A model generated the notes under the pieces. The model was not told the DNA's origin. It ran no database searches and saw nothing but the letters and a program-made list of their open reading frames with translations. A DNA stretch of 48,899 nucleotides, from positions 1 to 48,899 of the forward strand of contig CAMBPO010000014.1 in the NCBI GenBank assembly GCA_945869725.1, written 5' to 3'. Numbering within the stretch: the first letter of the stretch is position 1; each line of letters begins with the position of its first letter. The position numbers and the translations under genes were made by a program. Origin of the DNA: Klebsiella pneumoniae. Its GTDB lineage: Bacteria; Pseudomonadota; Gammaproteobacteria; Pseudomonadales; Pseudohongiellaceae. Positions 35,735 through 44,304 of the stretch are shown here, piece by piece.

Positions 35735-36712
35735 TCAATCATAAATGGGATAAAAGCTGCCAAAGGCCAGCTCACAGAAGGCACCGGGATCATTAAACCG
35801 GCGGTTCTGATTCAACGCGGAAATAACAGCCATATCGTCATCACTGAGTGTGAAGTCAAACACCGAGAGATTTTCAACCAGGCGACCGGCGCGAGAGGTT
35901 TTAGGAATCACCGACGTGCCTCGCTGAACACCCCAACGCAATACCACCTGCGCCGGCGTGCGCTGCACACGACTGGCAATGTCCTTCACCACAGCCTGTT
36001 CTAATACCGAATCCTGATCACTGGCCATGGACAACTCAACGTAGGAGCCGGCGCCCAGCGGTGAAAACGCCGTCACTGCGATGTCGTAATGCTGCGCCAG
36101 GCGGATCAGGCGCTGCTGCGTCAGATACGGATGCGATTCAATCTGCAACATCGCCGGTTTTATGCTGGCATAGGCCATCAGATCGTGCAGCAGTGCGCTG
36201 CTGTAGTTACACACACCGATATTGCGAACCAGACCTGCCGGCACCAGTGCTTCCATGGCGCGCCAGGTGTCTGCCAACGGCACCGGGTCAATCACCATCG
36301 CGGGGTGCTCAGCCTTGGGATCAAAAATCCACTCAGGCGGATAACGCTCGGCGATGGGTACATATTTCAAAGAGATCGGAAAATGTATCAGGTACAAATC
36401 CAGGTAATCGAGCCCCAGATCAGACAATGATTTTTCGCAGGCTTCACGCACATGCTGCGGATGATGGAAGGTGTTCCATAATTTTGAAGTAATCCACAGA
36501 TCCTGACGCGTACACAGGCCCTGCGCCAGCGCGCGGCGGATACCCTCGCCGGCCTGTTTTTCATTGCCATAATCAGCGGCACTGTCCAGATGACGGTAAC
36601 CGGCTTTGATCGCCTGAAATACCATGTCAGCAGTATCATCTCTGGCAATTTTCCAAAGTCCAAAACCGACCGCCGGCATTTGTTGCTGTTTAACATGAAT
36701 ACTGTTGTTCAT
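35735..36712 (-). CDS. Aldo/keto reductase
   Basis: 325-residue NAD(P)H-dependent carbonyl reductase of the xylose-reductase-like group. The start ATG 36712 overlaps the stop of the oxidoreductase upstream as ATGA, with a GGAGGT in that gene's last codons as ribosome site; a longer frame to 36829 is rejected. Catalytic residues fall on the canonical numbers: D43 (HLDSAADYGNE), Y48, K77 (TSKLWN) and H110 (LIHFP). The cofactor-binding end reads SVIPKTSRAGRLVENLSVFDFTLSDDDM. Likely interconverts an aldehyde or keto sugar with its alcohol, together with the Gfo/Idh/MocA enzyme next to it (inference). Confidence 0.93.
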   Translation of the reverse strand: MNNSIHVKQQQMPAVGFGLWKIARDDTADMVFQAIKAGYRHLDSAADYGNEKQAGEGIRRALAQGLCTRQDLWITSKLWNTFHHPQHVREACEKSLSDLGLDYLDLYLIHFPISLKYVPIAERYPPEWIFDPKAEHPAMVIDPVPLADTWRAMEALVPAGLVRNIGVCNYSSALLHDLMAYASIKPAMLQIESHPYLTQQRLIRLAQHYDIAVTAFSPLGAGSYVELSMASDQDSVLEQAVVKDIASRVQRTPAQVVLRWGVQRGTSVIPKTSRAGRLVENLSVFDFTLSDDDMAVISALNQNRRFNDPGAFCELAFGSFYPIYD

Positions 36713-37932
36713 CTCTTGCCACCTTCCAAACCATGTTGCAGTTGCTGCGCGCGCAAAAAACTGTCGATGGTGACTACTTGTCCGCTGCGTAGCGATTCTT
36801 GCGCTGCACTGGCCACGATCATCGACCATAAACCCTGTTGTACCGTCGCGCAGTCCACCTGTTTGCCATCCAGCTGATCCATCAGCGCGATGTGCTCATA
36901 ATAGGTAGCGCCATGATGCCCACTTTGTTCAATCAGCTTCGGATAGGACAATTGTGTGCTGCGCGATGCGCCATTCTCACCCAGCTCCACCTTGATTGAT
37001 GTCTGTGTCGGCACCTGCGCATGAAAATCAAAACGCTCGTGTGTGACCAGTCTGCCCAAATCACCCACCACAATCAGCTCTTCAGAAAAGTCCGCACAGA
37101 ACATATTCAGTGTAAAGCTGGCCTTGATGCCATTGGCATAATCAATACAGACAAAGGCATGATCATCTATGTCTGAAGCAACACCGTCTTTTTTGAAATC
37201 CAGAAAGTTAACCGCACGTCCACCGGTGGCATACACACGCACGGCCTGCGAGTCTGCCATCAGATTCATCAGATCAAAATAGTGACAACATTTTTCGACC
37301 AGGGTACCGCCGGTATTGCGATTAAACTTGTTCCATTGCCCGACTTTATCGAGAAACGGCGGGCGGTATTCACTCATGCTGATGGTATGGATCTGCCCGA
37401 GACTGCCGCGGGCTTTTACCTCATGAAAGGCTTCCTGATACTGGGCTTTGTAGCGGTACTGCAGACCAATCTGCACAAAGGCACTGTGGTTTTCTGCGGC
37501 GTCCATCAAGGCCACGGCATCCGCCAACGTTGTAGCCATGGGCTTTTCCAGAAAAATCGGCTTGCCGCTGGCCAGTGCGGTTCTTAACACATCAAGGTGG
37601 GTAAAGTTGGGCGTGCAGATCATCAGCACATCAGCGTCCGCGTCATTGCACGCAGACTCCAGATCAGCATACCGACGCAACACATCACCGGAAATCGTGC
37701 GGTATGCAGCCTCTGCGGCATCCATACTGTGCACCTGCTGGTCATAAATACCGAGCACACGGGCGCGGCCCAGCAATGCTGCCACTCGCATATGTTCCTG
37801 CCCCATGGTGCCGGTGCCAATCACGACGAGGTTGTAGCGTGGCGCTTCCTGCTGATACAGATAACGATCGGCGTTGGTGATATGCCGCTGATTGACGGAA
37901 GTCTCAAAAAATCGCAAACGTGCTTTTGTCAT
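36709..37932 (-). CDS. Gfo/Idh/MocA family oxidoreductase
   Basis: 407-residue NAD(P)-dependent sugar or polyol dehydrogenase. The start ATG 37932, four bases after the symporter stop, gives an N-terminal extension of about 33 residues before the Rossmann fold VVIGTGTMGQEHMRV (37-51); an in-frame upstream start is not used. The EKPMATT catalytic-lysine motif and a C-terminal domain with GGTLVEKCCHYFDLMNLMADSQ, where the paired histidine acts in this family, are visible. The family oxidises sugars, inositols and similar hydroxyl compounds. With a sodium symporter upstream and an aldo/keto reductase downstream, it probably belongs to uptake and redox conversion of one polyol-like compound. Confidence 0.92.
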   Translation of the reverse strand: MTKARLRFFETSVNQRHITNADRYLYQQEAPRYNLVVIGTGTMGQEHMRVAALLGRARVLGIYDQQVHSMDAAEAAYRTISGDVLRRYADLESACNDADADVLMICTPNFTHLDVLRTALASGKPIFLEKPMATTLADAVALMDAAENHSAFVQIGLQYRYKAQYQEAFHEVKARGSLGQIHTISMSEYRPPFLDKVGQWNKFNRNTGGTLVEKCCHYFDLMNLMADSQAVRVYATGGRAVNFLDFKKDGVASDIDDHAFVCIDYANGIKASFTLNMFCADFSEELIVVGDLGRLVTHERFDFHAQVPTQTSIKVELGENGASRSTQLSYPKLIEQSGHHGATYYEHIALMDQLDGKQVDCATVQQGLWSMIVASAAQESLRSGQVVTIDSFLRAQQLQHGLEGGKR

Positions 37933-37936
37933 TTTT

Positions 37937-39637
37937 TTACCGCATAAACGCAGGAAAACCCTGCTTGACCCAGACCACAACATTAACGGCCAGCAGCGAC
38001 AGCATCAACGGCCAGAACGCCGCACTGAGGCCGCCCACCAAGCCGATTGGCGAGAACAGCAAGTACAAGGCCACCACACAGGACATCAGTGTAAACGCGC
38101 AAGGTATTGCATAACGCCAAGGCGTCAGGTCCACACCCTGCACTGGCTGGTACGACCAGTTTTCGCTGCGTGGCTGCAACCTGCCAAACAGCAGCATAAT
38201 CGCCACTTCAATCACAAACAATATGGCGTACACATGCAGGAAATGCAGCGTCACAACATCATCAAACACAAAGCGCAGCAGGCCGTATGCAATCACATGG
38301 AAAACAATCGCGACCTTGGCGCCCACGGCCGGCACACGCGTGGTAAACAGTCCAACCAGTACAACAGCAATCACCGGGATGTTGTAGAAGCCGGTAAACA
38401 TGCGAATCAGTTGCCAGAGTCCTTCCGGCGCGTACTGCAGCAAAGGCGCGACCACAAACGAAAACAAGGCAATCACCACGCTGGCGATTTTTGCGACACG
38501 TATCAGTGTTTTGTCATCCACCGGTTGCTTTTTCAGCGGCGCATACACATCCAGGCAAAACAAGGTCGCGGCACTGTTCAACAGGGAGTTAAAAGAACTG
38601 AACACGGCGCCCAGCAAGACCGCCAGAAAAAACCCAGAGGCGTAGCCCGGCAGCACATCACGCACCAGTCGCGGGTAGGCCTGATCAATCGGGCTCAACC
38701 CGGGTCCGTACAAGTGAAAGGCGATGATGCCGGGGATCATCATCATAAACGGCACCATGACTTTGAAGAATCCGGTAAACAACACACCTTTCTGACCCTC
38801 GGCCAGATTTCTGGCAGCCAGCGTGCGCTGTATCACGTATTGATTGGTGCACCAGTAAAACAGATTGGCGAGAATCATACCGGTGAACAAGGTGCCAAAC
38901 GGCGTTGGGTCACCCGGCCCACCAATCGCGTTCAGCTTCTGTGTGTCGGTGCTGGTGATGATGGCCAGACCGCTGCTCACGCTGCCCTCGCCCAAGAGTG
39001 ACAGCCCCAGCACTGGCACGGTCACACCAATCACCAGCAGGCCGATGCCATTGAGGGTATCGGAGATAGCCACTGCTTTTAAGCCACCAAACACCGCGTA
39101 AACACTGCCAATCAAGCCAATCGCCACAATGGTCATCCACAGCGCCTGACTGTCACTGACCCCGAGCAAACCCGGCACATCAAACAATTGCAGCACCGCG
39201 ATAGAGCCGGCGTACAACACGGATGGAATGGTCACCAAGCCATATCCGACCATAAACAGCACGACCGTCAGGCGCCGCACGCCATCATCAAAGCGCTTGT
39301 TGAGGAACTCCGGCAAGGTGCTGAACGCCCCTGCCAGATAACGCGGCAGAAAAATAAACGCCATGCAGATGGTGGCAAACGCCGCAGTCACTTCCCAGGC
39401 CATGCTGCTCAGATTAAACCCATAAGCGGAACCATTAAGTCCTACCAATTGCTCGGCAGACAGGTTGGTCAGCAGCAATGAGCCCGCGATAAACGTCGCA
39501 CCCAGACCGCGACCCGCGAGAAAGTAGCCATCCTGGGTGCTGACGTCTCCGCGGGTTTTGCGGTACGAGATCCAGGCCACCAGTGCCATAAAAAAAGCAC
39601 AGCTGAGCAGCGTTACCGTTAAGTTAGCGGTGTCCAC
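37937..39637 (-). CDS. Sodium:solute symporter (SSS/SLC5 family)
   Basis: 566-residue inner-membrane transporter with about 13-14 hydrophobic helices, importing a solute with sodium. Family features are TQDGYFLAGRGLGATFIAGSLLLTNLSAEQLVGLNG across the first core helices, the GSVYAVFGGLKAVAISDTLNG signature, and FSSFNSLLNSAATLFCLDVY. The form is close to sugar-type members (glucose, galactose, inositol) rather than proline carriers, which fits the sugar-type oxidoreductases that follow. The start is GTG 39637. It leads the four-gene unit: symporter, Gfo/Idh/MocA, aldo/keto reductase, TauD oxygenase. Divergent from the NhaC-type antiporter with a 180-base gap. Confidence 0.93.
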   Translation of the reverse strand: MDTANLTVTLLSCAFFMALVAWISYRKTRGDVSTQDGYFLAGRGLGATFIAGSLLLTNLSAEQLVGLNGSAYGFNLSSMAWEVTAAFATICMAFIFLPRYLAGAFSTLPEFLNKRFDDGVRRLTVVLFMVGYGLVTIPSVLYAGSIAVLQLFDVPGLLGVSDSQALWMTIVAIGLIGSVYAVFGGLKAVAISDTLNGIGLLVIGVTVPVLGLSLLGEGSVSSGLAIITSTDTQKLNAIGGPGDPTPFGTLFTGMILANLFYWCTNQYVIQRTLAARNLAEGQKGVLFTGFFKVMVPFMMMIPGIIAFHLYGPGLSPIDQAYPRLVRDVLPGYASGFFLAVLLGAVFSSFNSLLNSAATLFCLDVYAPLKKQPVDDKTLIRVAKIASVVIALFSFVVAPLLQYAPEGLWQLIRMFTGFYNIPVIAVVLVGLFTTRVPAVGAKVAIVFHVIAYGLLRFVFDDVVTLHFLHVYAILFVIEVAIMLLFGRLQPRSENWSYQPVQGVDLTPWRYAIPCAFTLMSCVVALYLLFSPIGLVGGLSAAFWPLMLSLLAVNVVVWVKQGFPAFMR

Positions 39638-39817
39638 GGTTCACTCTGTTGTTGTTGGTTGAAAATTCAGCGTGCAGAGATAACGCATTCGGCATCTTGG
39701 GTCAAACTCAATTCCACAACATGCACTTAAGCTCATGCAATTGCTCGTCAGGTGACAATGGTTTATTGTCCATGGTGACTCTCGGATGGCCGGAAAAACC
39801 AATAACAAGGAATTAAC

Positions 39818-41332
39818 ATGGATTCACTACTGGCCATCGCGCCATCAGCGCTGGCGCTGATTCTTGCCTTCACCACCCGCCGCGTGATTTTGTCCCTGCT
39901 GAGCGCCGTGGTGCTCGGATACGCCATTCTGATGAACTACCATCCGCTGGACACCGCAGTTGCGGTATTTAATCAAGGTATTTTCCATCAACTCGAAGGC
40001 TCTAACGCCCAGATCATTATTGTCATCACCATCATTTCCGGATTTATCTACCTGCTTGAGTCCTCGAATACCATGCGCGCGTTTTCCGGTTTACTCGGCA
40101 CGCACGTGACATCACCGCTAAAAATCAAACTGAGCACGCTGTTCAGCGGCCTGGTGATCTTTTTTACTGACTCCGGTAACTCGCTGATTCTTGGTCCGGT
40201 TTACCGGCCGGTGTATGACAAATTAAAAATCTGCCGCGAAAAGCTTGCCTACATCGTTGATTCCACGTCATCGCCCGTGTGTGTGCTGATCCCCATCATC
40301 AGCTGGGGCGCGTACACCATGGGGCTGATGGAAAGTTCCTTTGCTGCAGAGGGTATTGTCAAAGACGGGTTCACCGCATTTCGGGAAGTCTGGTTTTATA
40401 TGATTTACCCCTTGTTAACCTTGATTGGCGTGGCGTTTGTGGCGATTTTCAACGTCTGGCTGGGACGCATGAAACAGGTGCAGCAACGCTTTCTGGCAGG
40501 CACCCACACCTATGAGGATTCGCAGACTTCACTGCCTGAGCTGAGCCCCGCACTCAAACAGCACGGTGCAAAAATTGTGGCTGTGGCACTTGGCACTTTG
40601 TTTGTATCGATGATTTCACTGTTCACCTATTTTGTATTGCAACAGGGCATGTTGACCGGCCCCGTCATCCGCATATCCCTGGCGCTTTCCTACACGACGG
40701 CCACCATTGCCACCATTGTGATCCTGCATCGCTTGCAGATATTTGACTTCAACAGCAGTTCCAAAGCGTTTTTTAACGGCATGGGGCGCATCATGCCAAT
40801 TCTGTGCATTCTGATTCTGGCGTGGACACTCAGTGATGTGATGGCCGAGCTGGAGACCGGCGCGGCCATTGCCAAACTGCTCAATGCCTTGAACTTCCCG
40901 GTGTGGATGCTGGCCAGCATGATTTTTGTGATCGGCGCTGCCTTGTCATTGGCTACCGGGTCGTCGTGGGGCACGTTTGCGCTGGTGATTCCGGTGGCCG
41001 TGGCGGTGGCCGTTGCACTGGATGCGCCCGTTATTGTGTGTATCGGCGCTGCCATCAGTGGCGGCCTGTTTGGTGATCATGCATCGCCCATTTCGGACAC
41101 CACGGTACTGTCGTCAATGTCTTGTGGTGTCAACCACATGTCGCATGTGGAAACACAATTCCCCTATGCCATTTTCTCAGCCGTGCTGACATTCTTTGGC
41201 TTTATCATCGCGTCTGTGCTGCTGCAGGCAGGTGAGTCACCGGCGTGGATACCCGTGACAGTCATGGCAGTGATTGCCGGCTTTGCGTACTATTTTGCCT
41301 CTCGTTCCAAGCTGGGAAACCTGGACTTATGA
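39818..41332 (+). CDS. NhaC-type Na+/H+ antiporter family transporter
   Basis: 504-residue inner-membrane protein with about 11-12 helices. The family signature is visible as VIFFTDSGNSLILGPVYRP, STSSPVCVLIPIISWGAYTMG, a GSSWGTFALVIPVAV segment and the ISGGLFGDHASPISDTTVLSSMSCG block, in which GDHxSPISDTT is diagnostic for NhaC-like exchangers. Such proteins swap sodium for protons, and some relatives move amino acids or organic acids. The ATG has AAGGA. Its stop overlaps the start of a saccharopine dehydrogenase gene as ATGA, so transport and lysine-type metabolism are coupled; it could be a lysine or related-amino-acid carrier (inference). Confidence 0.92.
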   Translation: MDSLLAIAPSALALILAFTTRRVILSLLSAVVLGYAILMNYHPLDTAVAVFNQGIFHQLEGSNAQIIIVITIISGFIYLLESSNTMRAFSGLLGTHVTSPLKIKLSTLFSGLVIFFTDSGNSLILGPVYRPVYDKLKICREKLAYIVDSTSSPVCVLIPIISWGAYTMGLMESSFAAEGIVKDGFTAFREVWFYMIYPLLTLIGVAFVAIFNVWLGRMKQVQQRFLAGTHTYEDSQTSLPELSPALKQHGAKIVAVALGTLFVSMISLFTYFVLQQGMLTGPVIRISLALSYTTATIATIVILHRLQIFDFNSSSKAFFNGMGRIMPILCILILAWTLSDVMAELETGAAIAKLLNALNFPVWMLASMIFVIGAALSLATGSSWGTFALVIPVAVAVAVALDAPVIVCIGAAISGGLFGDHASPISDTTVLSSMSCGVNHMSHVETQFPYAIFSAVLTFFGFIIASVLLQAGESPAWIPVTVMAVIAGFAYYFASRSKLGNLDL

Positions 41333-42408
41333 AAACACTGTGGTTACGCCGTGAAGACAAAACTGGTGAATGGCGGGTTGCGCTTACCCCTGATGGTGTC
41401 AGGCAACTGGTTCAGAACGGCGTCAAGGTTGTGGTTGAAACCTCAAACCAGCGCGTCTTCAGCGACGCCGAGTATCTGACCGCCGGCGCACAACTGAGCG
41501 ACCTGCATTGGTCACAAGCGCCCGCGGATGCCATCGTTCTTGGCTTAAAAGAACTGGCTGACGCGGATGATGCCATCAGCCATACTCAGATCTATTTTTC
41601 GCATACCTTTAAAGGTCAAAGTGGCGCCGATGCCGTGCTGCAGCGATATGCCAGTGGCGGTGGCGAGCTGTTTGATCTGGAATTTTTACAGGACGATCAT
41701 GGCCGACGTATTGCCGCCTTCGGGTACTGGGCCGGATTTGTGGGTGCCGCACTGGGCATGCTGGGACTGGCTCACTATCAGCAGACAGACAAGGCCTTTC
41801 CGGCCGCTCACCGCTTTGACAGCCAACAGCAGCTCGTGGATACCGTGGTCACTGCCTTGGGCAAACAGTCACTGCGCGTGATGGTGATGGGTGCGCTGGG
41901 ACGTTGTGGCACGGGTGCCACCGACCTGTTGCGCCAACTCGGACCGCAGATTGATATCAGTCGCTGGGACATAGCGGAGTTCAATGCCGTGGACAAACCC
42001 ATACAGGCGATCATCGAACACGATGTATTTGTGAATTGTGTCTACCTGCGTGAGCCCATCCGGCCGATGATTGACGAGGCGCTGCTGGAGAAAAATCAAC
42101 GTCTTAAAATCATCAGCGATGTCAGTTGTGATCCCAATAACCCCAACAACCCAATCGCTGTTTACCATGCCACCACCAGCCTGGACGTGCCATTCCGGCG
42201 CGCAAATGGCAGTCACCACCGGCCGGTATATGTTCAGGCCATTGATCATCTGCCAACGCTGTTGCCACGTGAAGCTTCGCAGGAATTTGCGGCAGCCCTG
42301 TTGCCACATTTATTAGAGTTTTTGACAAAGGCTGAGTTGCCACCGGTCTGGCGCAATGCCCGCTCACGTTTTGTTGAAGCCAAACAGCGCTACGGTCTGA
42401 TCACCTGA
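41329..42408 (+). CDS. Saccharopine dehydrogenase, LYS1 type (NAD+, lysine-forming)
   Basis: 359-residue oxidoreductase linking saccharopine to lysine plus 2-oxoglutarate. The start ATG 41329 overlaps the transporter stop as ATGA. LYS1-like motifs run through it: LRREDKTGEWRVALTPDGV at the N-terminus, YFSHTFKGQ, DLEFLQDDHGRRIAAFGYWAGFVGAALG, the Rossmann segment VMVMGALGRCGTGATDLLRQLG and ISDVSCDPNNPNNPIAVY near the substrate site. Fungi use it for lysine synthesis by the alpha-aminoadipate route; bacterial copies are often linked to lysine breakdown. No LYS9-like, aminoadipate semialdehyde dehydrogenase or lysine ketoglutarate reductase gene is in the window, so direction is open. Confidence 0.92.
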   Translation: MKTLWLRREDKTGEWRVALTPDGVRQLVQNGVKVVVETSNQRVFSDAEYLTAGAQLSDLHWSQAPADAIVLGLKELADADDAISHTQIYFSHTFKGQSGADAVLQRYASGGGELFDLEFLQDDHGRRIAAFGYWAGFVGAALGMLGLAHYQQTDKAFPAAHRFDSQQQLVDTVVTALGKQSLRVMVMGALGRCGTGATDLLRQLGPQIDISRWDIAEFNAVDKPIQAIIEHDVFVNCVYLREPIRPMIDEALLEKNQRLKIISDVSCDPNNPNNPIAVYHATTSLDVPFRRANGSHHRPVYVQAIDHLPTLLPREASQEFAAALLPHLLEFLTKAELPPVWRNARSRFVEAKQRYGLIT

Positions 42409-42422
42409 GACATCATTGTGTC

Positions 42423-42448
42423 TGCCACTGGAGCTGGAGTCCGTGGCA
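42423..42448. terminator. Weak hairpin between convergent genes
   Basis: A six-bp outer stem TGCCAC / GTGGCA, one bulged T and a three-bp inner stem lie between the stops of saccharopine dehydrogenase and fni. There is no T-run, so it is only a possible terminator. Confidence 0.35.
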
Positions 42449-42451
42449 TGA

Positions 42452-43492
42452 CTATCCAAGCGCCTTAAGCAGTGGCGCTACTTTCAGCGCTTTGATATCG
42501 GCGCTACCCGTGACAAAACAACAGATTTTTAGCTGCCGATGCCACTGTGCAATAAGATCGGTCAACGCCGCGTCTCCCAATCGCGCGGCATGAAGAAAAG
42601 GCACGGCCGCCGACACCATGTGAGCCCCCATCCTCAGCGCCTTGGCGACATCGAGACCTGAGCGTATGCCTCCGGACGCGATAACAAACTGCTTGTCCCG
42701 CAGTTGAGGATCTGCGTCAAATGCAACAAGCGCTTCAGCCAGCGTGATGCCGAAGTTATGAAAAGGTGTGCCCAGTTTCATGGCCTCTGGCGAACCCAGC
42801 CGTTGTGTTTCGATGGCTGCCCAACTGGTGCCTCCGGCTCCGGCGACATCGATATAACAAACACCGATCTCCAAGAGCACCCTCGCCGTTGTTGGCCCGA
42901 TGCCATGTCCTACTTCTTTGATGATGACCGGCACATGACTTTCGCGAACCAGCTGGGCAATCGCTTGTTTGATACCCGTCCACCGGGTATCTCCGTCAGG
43001 CTGAAGCGCCTCCTGCAGCGGGTTCAAGTGCACAATTAATGCATCTGCATCAGCGATCTCAATACACTTTAACGCACCTTTTAAGCCGCCAGGTTCGCGA
43101 AGTTGAGCACCACCAATATTGGCCAGAATTGGAATGTCCGGAGCAAATGAGCGTAACTCAAACGCGGCGCGTTGCGAGGGGTTCTCCAGCGCAATACGCA
43201 TGGATCCCAGCGCCAACGCGATGCCGGAGGCTTGTGCAGCCACAGCCAGTTGTTCGTTGAGTTTTTGTGACTCAGCAGTGCCACCGCTCATCGATGCAAT
43301 CATCAACGGCTGCGACATGGTTTTTCCTAAAAATGTCACTGAGGTATCAATCTGATCAAGATCGAGTTCAGGCAATGCCACCGGTTCGAAGCGGATAGCC
43401 TCCAGGCCATTCGACATGGTCATCTGCACCTCTGGTGATCCCGCTATAGCGAGGTGCTCGCGCTTGCGATCGCTTATCTGGCGCGACGTCAT
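42452..43492 (-). CDS. fni: Isopentenyl-diphosphate isomerase, type II (FMN)
   Basis: 346-residue FMN enzyme interconverting isopentenyl and dimethylallyl diphosphate, the precursors for carotenoids. The start ATG 43492 overlaps the blh stop as ATGA and gives the typical N-terminus MTSRQISDRKREHL; two upstream in-frame ATGs (43504, 43522) are less likely. Family motifs are PLMIASMSGGT, LALGSMRIALENP, ILANIGGAQLRE, HLNPLQEALQPDGDT, VIIKEVGHGIG, DVAGAGGTSWAAIE and IASGGIRSGLDVAKALRMGA, which hold FMN and substrate ligands. It ends the carotenoid operon and supplies the prenyl starter. Confidence 0.96.
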   Translation of the reverse strand: MTSRQISDRKREHLAIAGSPEVQMTMSNGLEAIRFEPVALPELDLDQIDTSVTFLGKTMSQPLMIASMSGGTAESQKLNEQLAVAAQASGIALALGSMRIALENPSQRAAFELRSFAPDIPILANIGGAQLREPGGLKGALKCIEIADADALIVHLNPLQEALQPDGDTRWTGIKQAIAQLVRESHVPVIIKEVGHGIGPTTARVLLEIGVCYIDVAGAGGTSWAAIETQRLGSPEAMKLGTPFHNFGITLAEALVAFDADPQLRDKQFVIASGGIRSGLDVAKALRMGAHMVSAAVPFLHAARLGDAALTDLIAQWHRQLKICCFVTGSADIKALKVAPLLKALG

Positions 43493-44304
43493 GGTTTTAT
43501 ACGCCATTGTTGTTGCCGCCATGGCAGGTAGAAATCAATCAGAATCATATGGGGTACGGTCACCGCAAAAAGGCCTACAAAAAAAATGGTGATCACTGCC
43601 GGCTCCATTTCGACCTGCCGGAAAAACAGCAGGTACAGTGCAGCAGCAATACTCAGTGTGAGAATGGAGAATATAACCATGTCCCTTTTGGCTTGCTTTT
43701 CATCGGTCGATTCGCTCAACACTTTCGACATATGCCTTCTCGCATGCCATGCGCAGAAGTAAAGACAAATAGCCCACAGGGCAGGCAACAAGATGACAAT
43801 CAACAGCCCAGTCAGCCACTCGACACAAACACGGCGGTGTCCGTGCCAAAGCTCAACAGACAAGTGCGCGATGCTGATCACCATCCAAAGCACCGTCGCC
43901 ATGCTCAGAACGCTGTGGACAACCGCAGTATTTGTCTGCAGATACGCAAAGAGTATTTCAGTGGTTTGCCACTGAATGAATGGCAAGGCAACAACCCAAA
44001 GACCACCCCGCGACAATATGGCTAACAGCGGCCTCATGTATGTTTGCTGTGACACATCAGAGCGCCCAAAATGCACAATACTGATCGCCAGAAAGCTGAG
44101 CATGGATGCGGTTGGGTACAGAAGCCAGCTGCCGATACTCACGCCAGCCAACAACACATAGCCTGCAAACAGCGCAAGTGAATCGGTTGTGCTTCTGCTG
44201 ACCGACTTGATGACATAACCATCCAGTGCGCCATGAGGAACTCCCAGCAGCGTCATCAGCACCAACGGGATTATCAGGGTGATCAACTCCATGATCGTGC
44301 CCAT
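43489..44304 (-). CDS. blh: Beta-carotene 15,15'-dioxygenase (Brp/Blh family)
   Basis: About 271-residue integral membrane enzyme that cleaves beta-carotene into two molecules of retinal. Several hydrophobic helices and the conserved iron-ligand histidines are visible: H24 in GVPHGALDGY, H78 in SIVHFGRSD, and later WHGHRR and CAWHARRHMS. The start is uncertain: ATG 44304 or 44292; both overlap the lycopene cyclase stop. Its presence turns a carotenoid cluster into a retinal cluster, the usual partner of proteorhodopsin or xanthorhodopsin. Confidence 0.93.
   Translation of the reverse strand: MGTIMELITLIIPLVLMTLLGVPHGALDGYVIKSVSRSTTDSLALFAGYVLLAGVSIGSWLLYPTASMLSFLAISIVHFGRSDVSQQTYMRPLLAILSRGGLWVVALPFIQWQTTEILFAYLQTNTAVVHSVLSMATVLWMVISIAHLSVELWHGHRRVCVEWLTGLLIVILLPALWAICLYFCAWHARRHMSKVLSESTDEKQAKRDMVIFSILTLSIAAALYLLFFRQVEMEPAVITIFFVGLFAVTVPHMILIDFYLPWRQQQWRIKP

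Noticed and set aside
36713..36829. N-terminal extension of the aldo/keto reductase
   Set aside because: The ATG at 36712 overlaps the preceding stop and gives the canonical numbering of all four catalytic residues.
37892..39001. 369-residue plus-strand open frame opposite the symporter
   Set aside because: Its composition is extremely rich in Gln, His and Arg, typical of the reverse of membrane-helix codons. The minus-strand symporter is certain.
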